From positions 558,001 to 622,000 of the forward strand of contig JACHMT010000003.1 of assembly GCA_014208095.1 (NCBI GenBank): a stretch of 64,000 bases of DNA, read 5' to 3'. Shown piece by piece: positions 18,801-30,800 of this stretch; position 1 is the first letter of the stretch; every line of letters begins with the position of its first letter. Made by a program: the position numbers and the translations under genes. The DNA is from Actinospineispora eucalypti (GTDB lineage: Bacteria > Actinomycetota > Actinomycetes > Mycobacteriales > Pseudonocardiaceae). The notes beneath the pieces are model-generated. The model saw only the letters and a program-made list of their open reading frames with translations, was not told the origin of the DNA and searched no databases.

Positions 18801-21800
18801 GCGGGCCAGCTCGCGCAGCCGGTCCAGCAGCCGGACATCCAGGTAGATGCGGTCGTCACCGGGCCGGGTGACAAGGCCTAGCGCGGCCGGCCCGCCGGCG
18901 GCGCGGACCATGGCGCCCAGGTCGCTCAGCGCGTGCAGCGAGTCGATGCCGGCACGGGTGAAGGCTTCCGAGGGCAGCCCGGTGAGCCGGACCAGCTCGG
19001 CCAGCGGCACGGGTTCCGCCAGCGTGGCCCGCTTGATCGCGTACCCGATGATGACCTGTTGCCGGTCGTCCAGCCCGTGGCCGAACAGGCCGGTCAGCCC
19101 GACCAGCGCCGGGGCCAGCCTGGCCAGCAGGGTGTACTGGCGGGTGAGCTGGCGGACCTGTCGCCACTGCCGGAACGCGCGGGCGCCGAACGGCCACACG
19201 AGGAAACCGAACAGCGAACCCCGAAGCATGCCCCGGGCGTCGGTCAGCCGCTTGCCGATCTCGTGGGGTTCGGAGATCAGCGTGTTGCCCAGCCTCTCGA
19301 TCGCGTAGTCCAGGTGGACGTCCATCCCGGGTCGGCCGCCGACCACGGCAAGCGCTACCACCGTGACGAGGCCGCTGAACAGCATTCCGGCGGGGCCGAT
19401 CGCGGCCACCACGCTCGTCCAGAGCAGCGCCACCGCGCCGGTGTACAGCGCGGCCACCGACATGCTGAGCCAGCCGAGGCGAGGCAGCGCAACCCGCCGG
19501 CCGGCCTGGGACCGCAGCCGCCACCAGGCCACAGCCACCGGGGTCGCCGCGGTGGTCACCGCGCCCGCCGCCCAGCTGAGCAGGCTGGTGGCTCCGCCGG
19601 TGTTGGTGACGCCCGGGACGGCGGCCAGCGCCGGCACCGCCAGCGGGCCGATCAGCAGCGCCGCCGCCATGCCGAGCACCGCGGCGCCTCGCCACACCCA
19701 GCGGGGCATCGAGACCAACAACCCGCGCACGGTGTGACGTGCGGAGACCAGCGGGTCACGCCAGCTCAGCATCGCCAACGCACCCGCCGTACCGACGCTG
19801 TAGATCAGGTCCAGCGCGTCGTGCACGGTGGGCTTGCCGGCGTAGCTGGTGACACCCCACGGCGCTTCGGTGATCGAGTTGATCGCGGCGACCACCGCCA
19901 TCAACGCCGGCACCCACCGAAGGTAGAAAGCACGCAGCTGGGTCCGGCCGAGGTGGCCGGCGTCGCCGTTGCGCAGCGCCAGTGCCCACCGCAGGTACAG
20001 CGGGACCAGCGCGGCGAATACCGCCGGGGCGAGGTTGCCGACGTGGGCGAACAGATCGAACGGCTCCGGCAGCACACCCCGTACCGCGGGCACCGCCTTC
20101 ACCAGCTCCTTCAGCCCGTACACCGCCATGGCGGCGACGAACGGCAGCCACCAGTTGAACCGGTACCGCTCCAAGTAGCTGGCCAGGAAGCCGCGGGTTG
20201 CGTGCAGCCGAGACCGGTAGATCCCGACCAGCAGGCCGGCCAGGCCGACCGTGGCCAGCACGTCGACGACCACCGGTGGGGCGCGCATGCCCACGCCGCC
20301 GAGCAGCACCGCGAGCACGGCCAGCCCCAGCACGGCCGGTCCCAGCACCCGGGCCAACCAGCGACCGGGCCGGCGGACCAGCCCACCGAACCGCCCCCGG
20401 CTGTTGGCCGCCGTACGGCCGGGTCCGTGCCGCTGGTTGACGTGGGCCAGATCGGTGTCGTGGTTCCGGCCGTTCCGGGTGCGGCCGACGGCGACCGAGT
20501 CGGTGCGGTGGAAGACCCGCTCGTGATCCAGCACCTCCGCCCAGAAGGCCGGGTCCGGGTGCTCCCGCAGGGCGTCCTCGGACAGCACGGTGACCCAACC
20601 GTCCGGCTCGGCCCAGGTGTAGGCGGACCAGCCGGTGACCGGGGTACCGAGCTCACCCGAGGCCAGCCGGGCCACCTGGGCGGTGGGTAGCACCTGGACG
20701 CTCGGGTCCAGGTCGACGGGCAGCACCCGGCGCTCCGCCGTGGTCGCGGCGCGCCGGGGCAGCTCCGGCACCGCGCGCCGGAGCTGAGCCTTCGCCGGGC
20801 CCGTCAGCGGCCGCTCGGAGAACGCGCCGTCGGTGTCGATCATGCCGTTGATCAGGTCGATGACCACCTGGATCGCCCTGATCTGAGCCTGAAGTTCACC
20901 GGGCCGGTGCGCGCTCGGCGGGTTGTGCAGCCACCCCTCCAGCGCATCCAGCAGCGCCACGTTGCGATCCAGCTCGGCCTGCCGGTCCGCGTCCAACCAG
21001 CCGTCCGGGATTGCGGCGAGCCGGGCGCGCAGCGCGGCGATGGACACCATCACCTCGGCGAAGCCGACCGTGTCCGCCTCGGCGGGGTCGGTCTCGGCGC
21101 GGGCCTCTTCGGGGATCAGCTCGGCCATCGCGTCGAGCACCTCGGCGGCGCGGTCCACCCGGCGCAGCGCCTCGTCCAGGATCACCCTGGCCAGCTCGAC
21201 GGTGCCGGTCAGGCGCGGTTCCGGTCGTTGCCGCACCGCGCGCAGCAGCGCGGCGTAGGTCCCGCCGGCCTCGTGGGCGAGCTGTCGGGCCTCACGCAGC
21301 GCCTCGCGCGCCTCGGTCCACTCGCGAGCGGCGTCACCGTGGCCGGCCGCTCGCTGCAGCGCCCGGACCAGCCCGATGGTCCAGTCGTGGATGTCCTGGG
21401 TGCGGACCTCCGTGACCATCTCGTCCCAGTCCCAGCTCGAGCTGGGACTCCCCGCCTCGGTCAGCCAGTCGCGCAGCCGGTCGAAGATCGCCACACCGGA
21501 CCCGGCCAGCCGGTCCAACCAGGCGCGCAACTCAGCGGCATCGGCCCCCAGCCGGATGTCCGCGTCGCCGGGCCAGTAGTAGCGGTCCCACAGCGAGCGC
21601 ACCCGCCGTTCGAACCCGAACACCAGCCGGGCGTTGGTCCGCTCGGTGACCAGGCCGGGTGTGGACCCGTCGCCGAGCAGCCGGTCGAAACTCCGGGCCA
21701 GCCAGTCACCGGCCAGCGGACCGCTCGCGTCGGACGGCCCGATGCGCTCGATCCGCACCCCGCCGGTCTCGTACGCCTCGCGGAGCTTGCCGTGGCTGAG

Positions 21801-24800
21801 CTCGATGGCCTCGGCGAGCGCATCCTCGGGCACCAGCACCACCGCACCACCTGAGGCGTTCGGCAGCCGCACCGCGAGAACCCCGGACAGCGCCGTGCCC
21901 AGCTCGGTGCCGAGCAGCCGCGCGATCACCTCCAGCGGCAGCACCCGCACCCCGGCCAGGTCACCGGACCAGCCGGCCAGCACGGCCCGCTCCAGCTCAT
22001 CCAGCTCTCGAGCGGAGCCGGCCAGGCCGGTCAGGTCGGCGCGCGGGTTGCGCGGCTGCCAGAGAAACCACTCGTCGGCGATCGGCGCGGCGTCGGTGTC
22101 GTGCTCGTGACCGGTGTGGCGGGGGTTCGCGCCCAGGTGGAAGTCCAGTTCGTGCTGGAGCAGCCGCTCCCACCAGGCCTGCACACCCTCGGGGTCGATC
22201 GCGTAGCGCGCCTCGAGCCGCTCCGCCATCGCCCGGGTGATCACCACGACGCCCCGGGCGGCCCAGCCGAACGCGAGCACGCCGGGAACCGGGAAATCGC
22301 TGTCGGCGATGACCACCCGCACGCCCGGCGGGGCGCGGGGCAGCACCAGGCCGGCGTCCCGCGCCTCGACCAGCGCGGACTCGACGTCCGCCAGCCAAGC
22401 CAGGATCGCCTGGATCTCCGCCTTGGTGAGTACGTGGTCCGCCACCGCACCGCCACCGCCGGGCAACTCGGGCAGGCCCAGCTCACCGGCGCTGACCATG
22501 CCCGCGGCGCCGGACTCTTCGGGCAGGTGCGAGCCGAGCGGCTTGCGCAGCCCCGCCGCGCCGCCGGTCGCCGGAGGCGCGGGTGCCGGCTGGGCAGGTG
22601 TCGGCGGAGCGGGTGCCGGGGGTGCGGGTGCCGGGCGGCCGGGCAGCGGGCGGGTGGGTGAGTCGAGCTCGGCACCGGCGGCCGTGGCGTCGTCGTTGCT
22701 GCCCAGGGCGCGGGCGCGAGTGGCCAGGATCTGGGTGACGGCCGTCGGGTCGGTCCGGCCGCCCAGCTCTCGCCGGATCTTCTCGATCTCCGGCAGGTCC
22801 TTGTCACCCTCGAGCCGGTCGGCCAGCAGTTTGTTGTGCAGGCCGTCGGTGGTGGCCAGCAGCACGCCGGGGCCGGTGAAGGAGTAGCTGCGTACCTCGA
22901 TCTCCGGCCGGAAGTCCGGTGACAGGAACTTGGTCATGATCGCGCCGTCCATGTGGTCGTCGGTCAGCCGCTGGCCCCCGGTGGGGGTGAGCAGGTAGGC
23001 GCGGGAGTCGCCCACCCAGCCGACGGTGATCTGTCCGGCCGGCGTGGCCAGGGCGATGACCAGCGTGCTGGCGTACGGGTTGGCGTCCACCCTCCGTTGC
23101 TCGTGGCTGTCGGCGTAGGCGGTGACCAGCGCGTCGGCGGCGGCCTGGTAGGCGTCGCGGACGGCCTGCTCGGCGGTGCGGCCGGGCACGTGGCGGGACA
23201 GCTCGGCGCGGGCGGCCTGCACGGCGAGGTTCGCGGCCTGCTCGGACTTGGAGGTGCGGGACAGTCCGTCGGCGACGATCACGACCCGGGTGCCGTCGGG
23301 CAGGGTGAACGCGGTGCCGGCGTCCTGGTTGGTCCGGTTGCCCGGGCCGCGCAGGGTGGTGACCGCTGCCCGTCCGCCGGGCTCGGTGCTGGTGGCATCC
23401 GGCATGCCCGGCTGGCCCGGCGCGCTCGGCCGGGGGACGACCTCGTCGTGGATCACCGGGATCTGGTCCGGGCGGGTGGGCGCGGCCTGGAACGTGCGCG
23501 CCTGGGGGAACCGGCGCTCGAGGTCCTCGGCGGCCTTGCGGGCGTCCTCCATGACGTCCCAACCGCCCAGGGTCCGCCACAGCTTCTTCTGCCAGGCGTA
23601 GCTGCGGTCCTGGTCGTGCCGCTCCAGGAGGGTGCGGGCGCGGGCCAGCCGCCCGGGGGTGGCGCCTCGGGCGATCATCACCCGGCGCAGGTTGTTCATC
23701 TCCTTGGTGTTGTCCCGCAGCCACTGCGCGGCGGCCTCCTTCACCGGGTCGGCGCCCGGCGCGTCGGCCAGCGCCCGCCTGGCGGTGCGCAGCGTGGTCT
23801 CCGTCTGGTGCGGGTAGGCGCGCACCCGCTTCAGCTCGGCCTCGGCGTGCTCGTAGGCCTTGGAGAGCTCGGCGTAGGCCTTCAGCTGGCGGTCGAACGC
23901 CGCGCTCACCAGCGGCCTGATCACATCCTCGGGCACCCCGGCGGCGTGCAGGTCGGCCGCCACCAGCAGCGTCCGGTACAGGTTCCGGGTGGCTTCGTGC
24001 GCGGCACGCACCCGGGCGCCGAGCAGCCGGCGCTGCTGGATCGGCACCCAGGTCCGATCCCGGGCCGACTCGAGCTCGCGGGTCACCGGGTTGTCCGTCA
24101 GGCGGTCCCGATTGCCCGCCGGGAAGCTGAGCGCGCCGGCCGGGTTGCGCAGCCGGTAGATCAGCCCGGGCACCCGCCGCCAGGTGATGCCGAGGTCGTC
24201 GCGCAGCCCGTCCGCGGGCAGGCGCAGCACCAGGTCGCCCTCGTATAGCACCCGCAGCAGCACCTTGTAGGTCGCCTTGGCGTCGTCCTTGCTGGTCACC
24301 GTCGCACCCATCAGGGCGACCAGCCGGGCGCCGCCGGGCAGCAGGGTCGGGTCGGCCCGCATCGCGTGCCGCAGCCGCGGGTTCGCCTCGTGCCAGAGCT
24401 TGACCAGCGACTTGTTCGCCACGTAGCCCTTGCTGGCGCTGCCTTCGATGGCGTTAATGCCGACCAGCTCGTCAAGCTTGTCCTGCCACTGGCCGGCCGT
24501 GAAGCCGCCGTACCGGTGGGCCAGGCCGTCGGCGGTTATCGGGCGGGGCTGGCCGGCCAGCACCAGCAGCACCTCGAGCGGCGTGCTGGGCGTGCTGTTC
24601 GGCGCCCGGGCCTGGATGGCCCAGCGGATCGCCAGCGCCCAGCGGTTCCGCTCGACGGCCCGCTCGCCGCGCAGGTACTCGACCTCGGCGAGCAGGCCGG
24701 CCGCCGCGTCGAGCAGACCGTGCCCGGCGGCCATCTGGCGGTGCGTGGCCAGCCGGGACGGGTCGAAGTCCGGATCGCCCATGATCTCCCACTCGGCGTC

Positions 24801-27800
24801 CTCGGCGGCGCGTGCGCTGGAGCGGCGCTGCTGGTGCAGCTCCATCACCTGGCCCAGCGGGTCGAGCGGCGGCCTGCGCATGCTTTCCCGGATCAGCTCC
24901 ACCTCCAGCCGGACCAGCTCCAGCCGGGCGCGCACCGCCTCCGGGTTACCCGCGTCGTCGTTGGCCTTGTAGTAGTTGTTGACCGCGTTCAGCAGCGCGC
25001 GCAGCTCGCCGTCCAAGTGCGCCGGGCGCAGCTTGTACCGCTCGTCGACCTGCACCTTCAGCAGGGCGATCCAGTCGTCCGAGTCGGTGGCGCCGGCCGG
25101 CAGCAGGGTCCGGCCGTCCGGCAGGGTGACGTTGTTCGCCAGCGCCAGCAGCCGCAGCTGCTCGCCCAGGTACAGCTGGAACTCCAGCACCTCGGCGATC
25201 TGCTGGTCCCGGGGGTCATCGGACTCGCGCAGCGTGTGCGCCACCCGAGCCAGCCCGCCCGGGTTGCCGGCCAGCACCATCAGCGTGTGCGCCACCGCGA
25301 CCCGGTGCTGGTCCTGGCGGCGCCGCTGCGCCGCCTGGTCGGCGGCCAGCGCCTGGTTCACCTCGTTGGCGAAGGTGTCCGTGCCCGGCACCGGGGTCCG
25401 GTCATCAGCCCGGCCGGGAATCTCGTCGGTGACCGCGTGGAACAGCAGCGGAGCCAGCTCGTCCGCCAGCGCCCTGGTCAGCGGCCGCCCCTCGAGGCTG
25501 GCCAACCCGAACTCGGGGAGCAGCTCGTCCAGCGCCGCGCGGTACTGGTCGGCGCGCTGGCCCAGCCGGTTGCCGCGCAGCAGCGAGGGCCGGTCCGGGT
25601 CGCGCAGCTCGCGGGAGGACTGGTAGCCGTAGACGCTGTCCCGCCACTCCTGCTTGGTCCGCCACTCGTCCCGGTCGCGGATCTTGCCGGTGACGAACAG
25701 CAGCACCACTACCACCCCGGCGCGCAGCGCGATGTTCGCCGGGCTGTCCGGGGCACTCCACGGGTTCATGATGATGTAGGCGAAGACCGCGTTCAGCACG
25801 GTGTCCAGCGCCTTGCGCAGGGTCACCCGGGTGTCCAGCTTGGAGAAGCTCACGTAGTCCAGCCAGGCCTGGCCCCACTTGCGCAGCAGCTTGGTGATCT
25901 TCGCTTCGTCCGGGTTGTCCTGCTTGGCCAGCTCGTCCAGCTTCTTCTTGGTCCGGCCCAGCCGCCACTGGCCGAACTTGCCGGCCAGGTAGTCCGCGAT
26001 CGGCGTGTTACCGGCCACCAACACCCCGGACAGCAGCACCGCGCCCAGCCACGCGGTGACCGTGGGGGAGGTGTGGCCCTTGGCGAGCAACAACAGGGTG
26101 AGCCCGGCGGTGGTCAGCGAGGTGATCCCGGCGATGACCGCCTTGATGATCCGGGTGCGGCCCATCTCCTTGTCCTGAACGATCGCGTTGACCACCGCGA
26201 TGACCGGCGGGGCGAGCGCGATGGCGCCGAACAGCCAGGGCAGCGTGCCCGAGTCCTTGGCCACCGTGCTGGCCATGCGGTAGACGGCGGTGATCATCAC
26301 GACCAGCGCCGCCGAGCGCCACGCGGCCAGCCACGGCCGGGTCTGCATGCCCTTCAACATGTTGTTCAGCTGGCGGCGCAGCACGTAGCGGTAGACCAGC
26401 CAGCCGGTGGCGAACGCGGCGATGACCGAGTTGACCGCCGCGTAGTGCGGCACGCCGAACACCACGGCCAGCGGGCGGGCCAGCAAGCCCCACAGCAGCG
26501 GGGCCGCCCAGGCGGCGATCCCGGACAGGGCCAACAGGCCCGCGATGCGCCGCACCGCCTGCCGGACCGCGATCTTCTTCCACTGCGCGCGGGCCGCCTC
26601 GATCAGCGCCTTCAGCGGCGGGGCACGGCCCTGGTACGGCGTCCACGCGGCCCGCGCCGCGAGCACCCCGGCCAGCGCCACCAGGCCGAGCCCGACCCAG
26701 CCGTGGCCGGGGAAGACCACGAACAGCGCCAGGCTCGCGCCGGCGCCACCGAACACCGCCGCCGTCTTGGCCAGCACCTGGCGGGTGCGCGGCGAGACCG
26801 GCAGGTTCAGCCCCAGCCGGGCCGCGAACCGGTACCGCCGGCCGGCCAGGCCGTGCCCGGCCGCCACCTTGGCCAGCACCTTGTTCACCCGGTCCGCCTT
26901 GGCCCGCGCCGGGACCTTCGCGGTGGCGGCGGCCGCCTTGACACCCTCCGTCAACGCCTGCCGCGCGTCGGCCAGCGCCTTGTCGGCCTCCGGCCGGTCC
27001 GGCCCGGTGCCGGCCCGGCGCACGTTCCGCTCGGCCGCCCGCACCGCTGTCATCAGCCGGGCGACCACCCGGGCCTGCCGCAGCAGCGCGCGGCGGGCCT
27101 CCACCCAACCGGTGAACCGCTGCCAGCCGTTGTGCATGGCGGTCAGAGCGTTGTCGCGCAGCTTGACCAGGCGCTGCTTGAGCTTGTCCAGCCCCTTCGT
27201 GATGCCGTTCCACGCGGCACCCGGTGCGTTGCGGATCGCGGCCCACCAGGTCGGCGCCCGGATCTGGATGGCGGTGCCGATGCCGCGCGCGTGCAGGCCC
27301 AGCCAGCCGACCGCGATGCCGGCGACCGCGACCAGGCCGACCGGTGCGCCGGTGACCGCGGCCAGGCCGAACACCGCGCCGGCGAACGCGCCCACCCCAG
27401 CCAGCACGCCGGCCACCTGGCCGGTGCGGATTCCCACGTCGCGCCAGTTCACGTTGCCGAACCAGTCGCGCACGCGCTGGACCCAGCCGCCCGCGTTGTT
27501 GCGCAGCCAGCGCGCCGCGAAGATCAGGCCGATCAGGCCGAGCAGCGCGCCGACGACGGTGAGCAGTCCGCCCCAGGGCACGTGGATGCCCGGGCCGGGG
27601 TTGCCCGGCGTGGTGGTCGGCGTGGTGGTCGGTGCCGGGGTCTGCGTGGTGTGCGACGGGTTCGGCGTCTGCGTGGGTGTCTGGGTCGGAGGTGTCTGCG
27701 TCGGAGGTGTCTGGGTCGGCGGCGGAGGTGTCTGCGTCGGAGGCGGCGTCTGGGTCGGGGGCGGCGGCTGCTGGGTGGGCACCTGTACCTCGACAGGGGC

Positions 27801-30800
27801 GCCCTTGTCCAGGTGGTCCGGGTTGGTCAGGCCCTCGATGGCGTGCCGGAAGCCGGCCAGGTCGTGGAACCGGTCGTAGAAGATCCGCCAGTACGAGTCG
27901 CCCGGCCGCGCGGTCCAGTGCCCGGTCCAGTCCTCCGGGGTGACGACGTCCTGGCCGCCGATGTGCTGCCCGGGGGTGAACCGGTCACCGTTGGCCTTGT
28001 TGAAGTCGTCGAAGCTGACGCCCAACGCCTTCGCCACCTGGCCGGCGGTCTCGTTGCCGTACGCGGTGAACGGCACCTGCTTGCCGACCACCGGGTTGCC
28101 CTCGACGACCTTCAGCTGGACGCCTTCGGGCAGCCTCGGCGCCGCCTGCGCCGCGTCCACCTGCTGGACCGCCACCGTTCCGGTGCCGGTGTGTTGCGGG
28201 GACGCGTCGGCCTGCTGACCGCCGAGCAGCCCGGCGGTGATGGCCGCCAGCGTCCCGCCGACCAAGACCACGCGGGCCACCCACGGGTTCTTGATGGTGA
28301 ACCGCGAGGTGCTCACGAGCGGCCGCGCCGCGCGCAACACCGAAGCTGCGAGGATGCCCACGGTGACCGCTGCGACCACGGTGGGTCCGGCCCCGGTCAG
28401 GTGCAGGAGCACCCAGGCGACCGCGCCCGAACCGATCGCGGTGAAAAGGAATTTCAGCGCCGCCGGCGGGCCGCGGATGCTGCCCGCGCCGTAGAGCCCG
28501 CGCAGCACCGCCCCGGCGACCCAGCTGGCGAGCAGCCCGACCGCGGCGGCGGTGAGCGCGCCGCCGGCGCCGAGCAGCAGGACCGCGCCGGTGCCGGCCA
28601 CCGACACGCCCAGCGCCGTGAAGAACTTCGCGCGCTCCCGCCGGTAGCGCCACGCGGCGTTGCGCGGATACTTGGTGACCTGCTGGAAGTCCGCGAAGGT
28701 CTTCGGCAGGGCCGCGAACAACGCGTTCAGGTCCGTCCAGGTGATCTCGTTGCGCTTGCCGATCTCCTCCAGGTTGTCCCGCGCCTGCTTTTCGGTCTCC
28801 TCGATGCGCCGCCGCATCGCTTCCGCCCGCTCCTTGCGCGGCAGCTCCCGGGCGCTGTCCGGCAGGTCCGGCTCGACCATGCCGGACGCGAGCACCCCGC
28901 GCAGCTCCTCGGGCGACAGCACGGCCAACCGCTCCAGGTCCTTCGAGGAGACGCCGGCGCGGGACAGCTGGGTGAGCATCCGCTCCCGCCAGAACCCCTC
29001 GGCGACCCGGTCGGAGGTCAGGCCCTCGTCCTCGTATGCGGCGATCTCCTGTAGCTGCCGGCGCCCGGCGAAGGTGTGCTCCGCGAGCTCCCGGTGCATC
29101 GCGGCGTACTCGTCGGCGGCGGTAGCGTCGCCGGCCAGCATGCCGGCGTGGTTGCGCAGGAACACCAGCAGCGGCTCGGTGCCGGCACCGCGGCGCTGGG
29201 CGCCCCGCAGCACCTGGAACATGTCCAGGATCCGCCGCGACTGCTGGTGGTCCATCGGAGCCGACGGGTCAGCGTGCTGGACCAGCGCGTCCAGCTCCCG
29301 CTGGGCCTCCTTGGCCTGCATGGCGAACTCGCGCAGCTGGTCCTCCAGCTCGGCGAGCTGTTCCTGGGTGAGCTTGCCCTCCGCGCGCAGTTGCTTGGCG
29401 TGGTTCCGCCACGCCTCGGCCTTTTGCGCCCGGCTGAGGCCCTGCCAGTCGGTGGCGGTGTAGCCCGGCGGTATGACCCTGTCGGCGTCGATGTCGGTGC
29501 GGCCGAAGGCGTCCAGGTGCGGCCGGTTGCCGATCAGCTCCTCGTCCGGGTTGAGGGTGGCGTCGTTGCGCAGCCGGTCGCGCCACAGGTACGGGTAGAC
29601 GTTCAGGTACGGGGTCTGGAACGGCACCGGGTTCGGCGTCGGCCGCTGCTGCCCGGCACCGCCGTTGTTCGACGCCTGCTGTCCGCCGGTAGCGGGATTG
29701 GTCTGGCCATCCACCGGCCCGCCGCGCTCGCCTCCGGTCGGACCGCCGCGCTGGCCGCCGGTCGGATCGCCGCTCGCCGGGTCGCCGCCGAGCGGGTTGG
29801 TCCGGTCGCCCGCCGGGCCGCCGCGCTCGCCGCCGGTCACCGGGTCACCCTTGATACCGAGCTTGCCGCCGGCCATCGGGTCCGCCGTGCCCTTGACGGT
29901 CTGCACCTTCGCCGGCGGCGGGGCGGTGTCGTGCAGCAGCGCGCCCGGCATCGTCGGGTCCGGGAACACCGCCCGGATCAGCAGCATCAGAACCGGCAGG
30001 CCCTTGACGCCCAGCCAGATCTTGGTCTGCCGCTTGACCGTGTCCCACTTGCCCGGGCGCTGCGACTGGTGGTCGCCGGGACCATTCATCGAGGACGGCT
30101 GCTCGGGCTGCTCCGGCTTCGGCTCCGTCTTCCAGGACGGGTGGCCGTTCATCGGTTGCCCATTTCGGTCGTACGTGGTGGGCAACTCGCGCTTGGGCAG
30201 GCCGAGTGCCTCGGTGGAGGTCGGGCCGTGCCGGTCGCGGTTCTGGTACTCGGTGATCCGCTTGGCCAGCCGCTCCGCCCTCGGGATCGCGTTCTCGATC
30301 TCGGCCCCGCGGTTGACCGTCTCACGCAGCTTCGCCTCGGCACTGTCGATCTTGGCCTGGCTCGCCTTCAGCGCCCGGTCGATGGCCCGGCCCTTGGCGC
30401 TGTCCGGGTCCAGCTTGGCCTGCTCGGCGAGCAGCTTCTCCCGGTTGGACCGCAGCTTCCCGAGGTACTCCTGCTGGCTCAGCTGGGCGTGGGTGTTGTC
30501 GTACAGCTCCCCGCGCAGTGCGCTGACCTGCTCGCGCAGCGGCTGCAGGGACTTCTGCGTCTCGGCCTCGCGCGCGGCGGCGGCAGTGTCGCCCCGGCCG
30601 GCCGGGGGCTCCGGGTGGAGCAGGGCGCGGAACTCGGCATCGATCGCCTCGCTGAGCGCGCCGCGGTGCTCGGCGGTCTCCCGCAGCGCGGCTTCGGCCT
30701 CGGCCGTCCTGGTCCGGTTCAGCTCCAGCGCCCGGCCCAGCGCGCGGCCCTCCGAGCTGTTCGGGTCCAGCTTCGCGTTCCGCAGCAGCAGCATTTCCCG

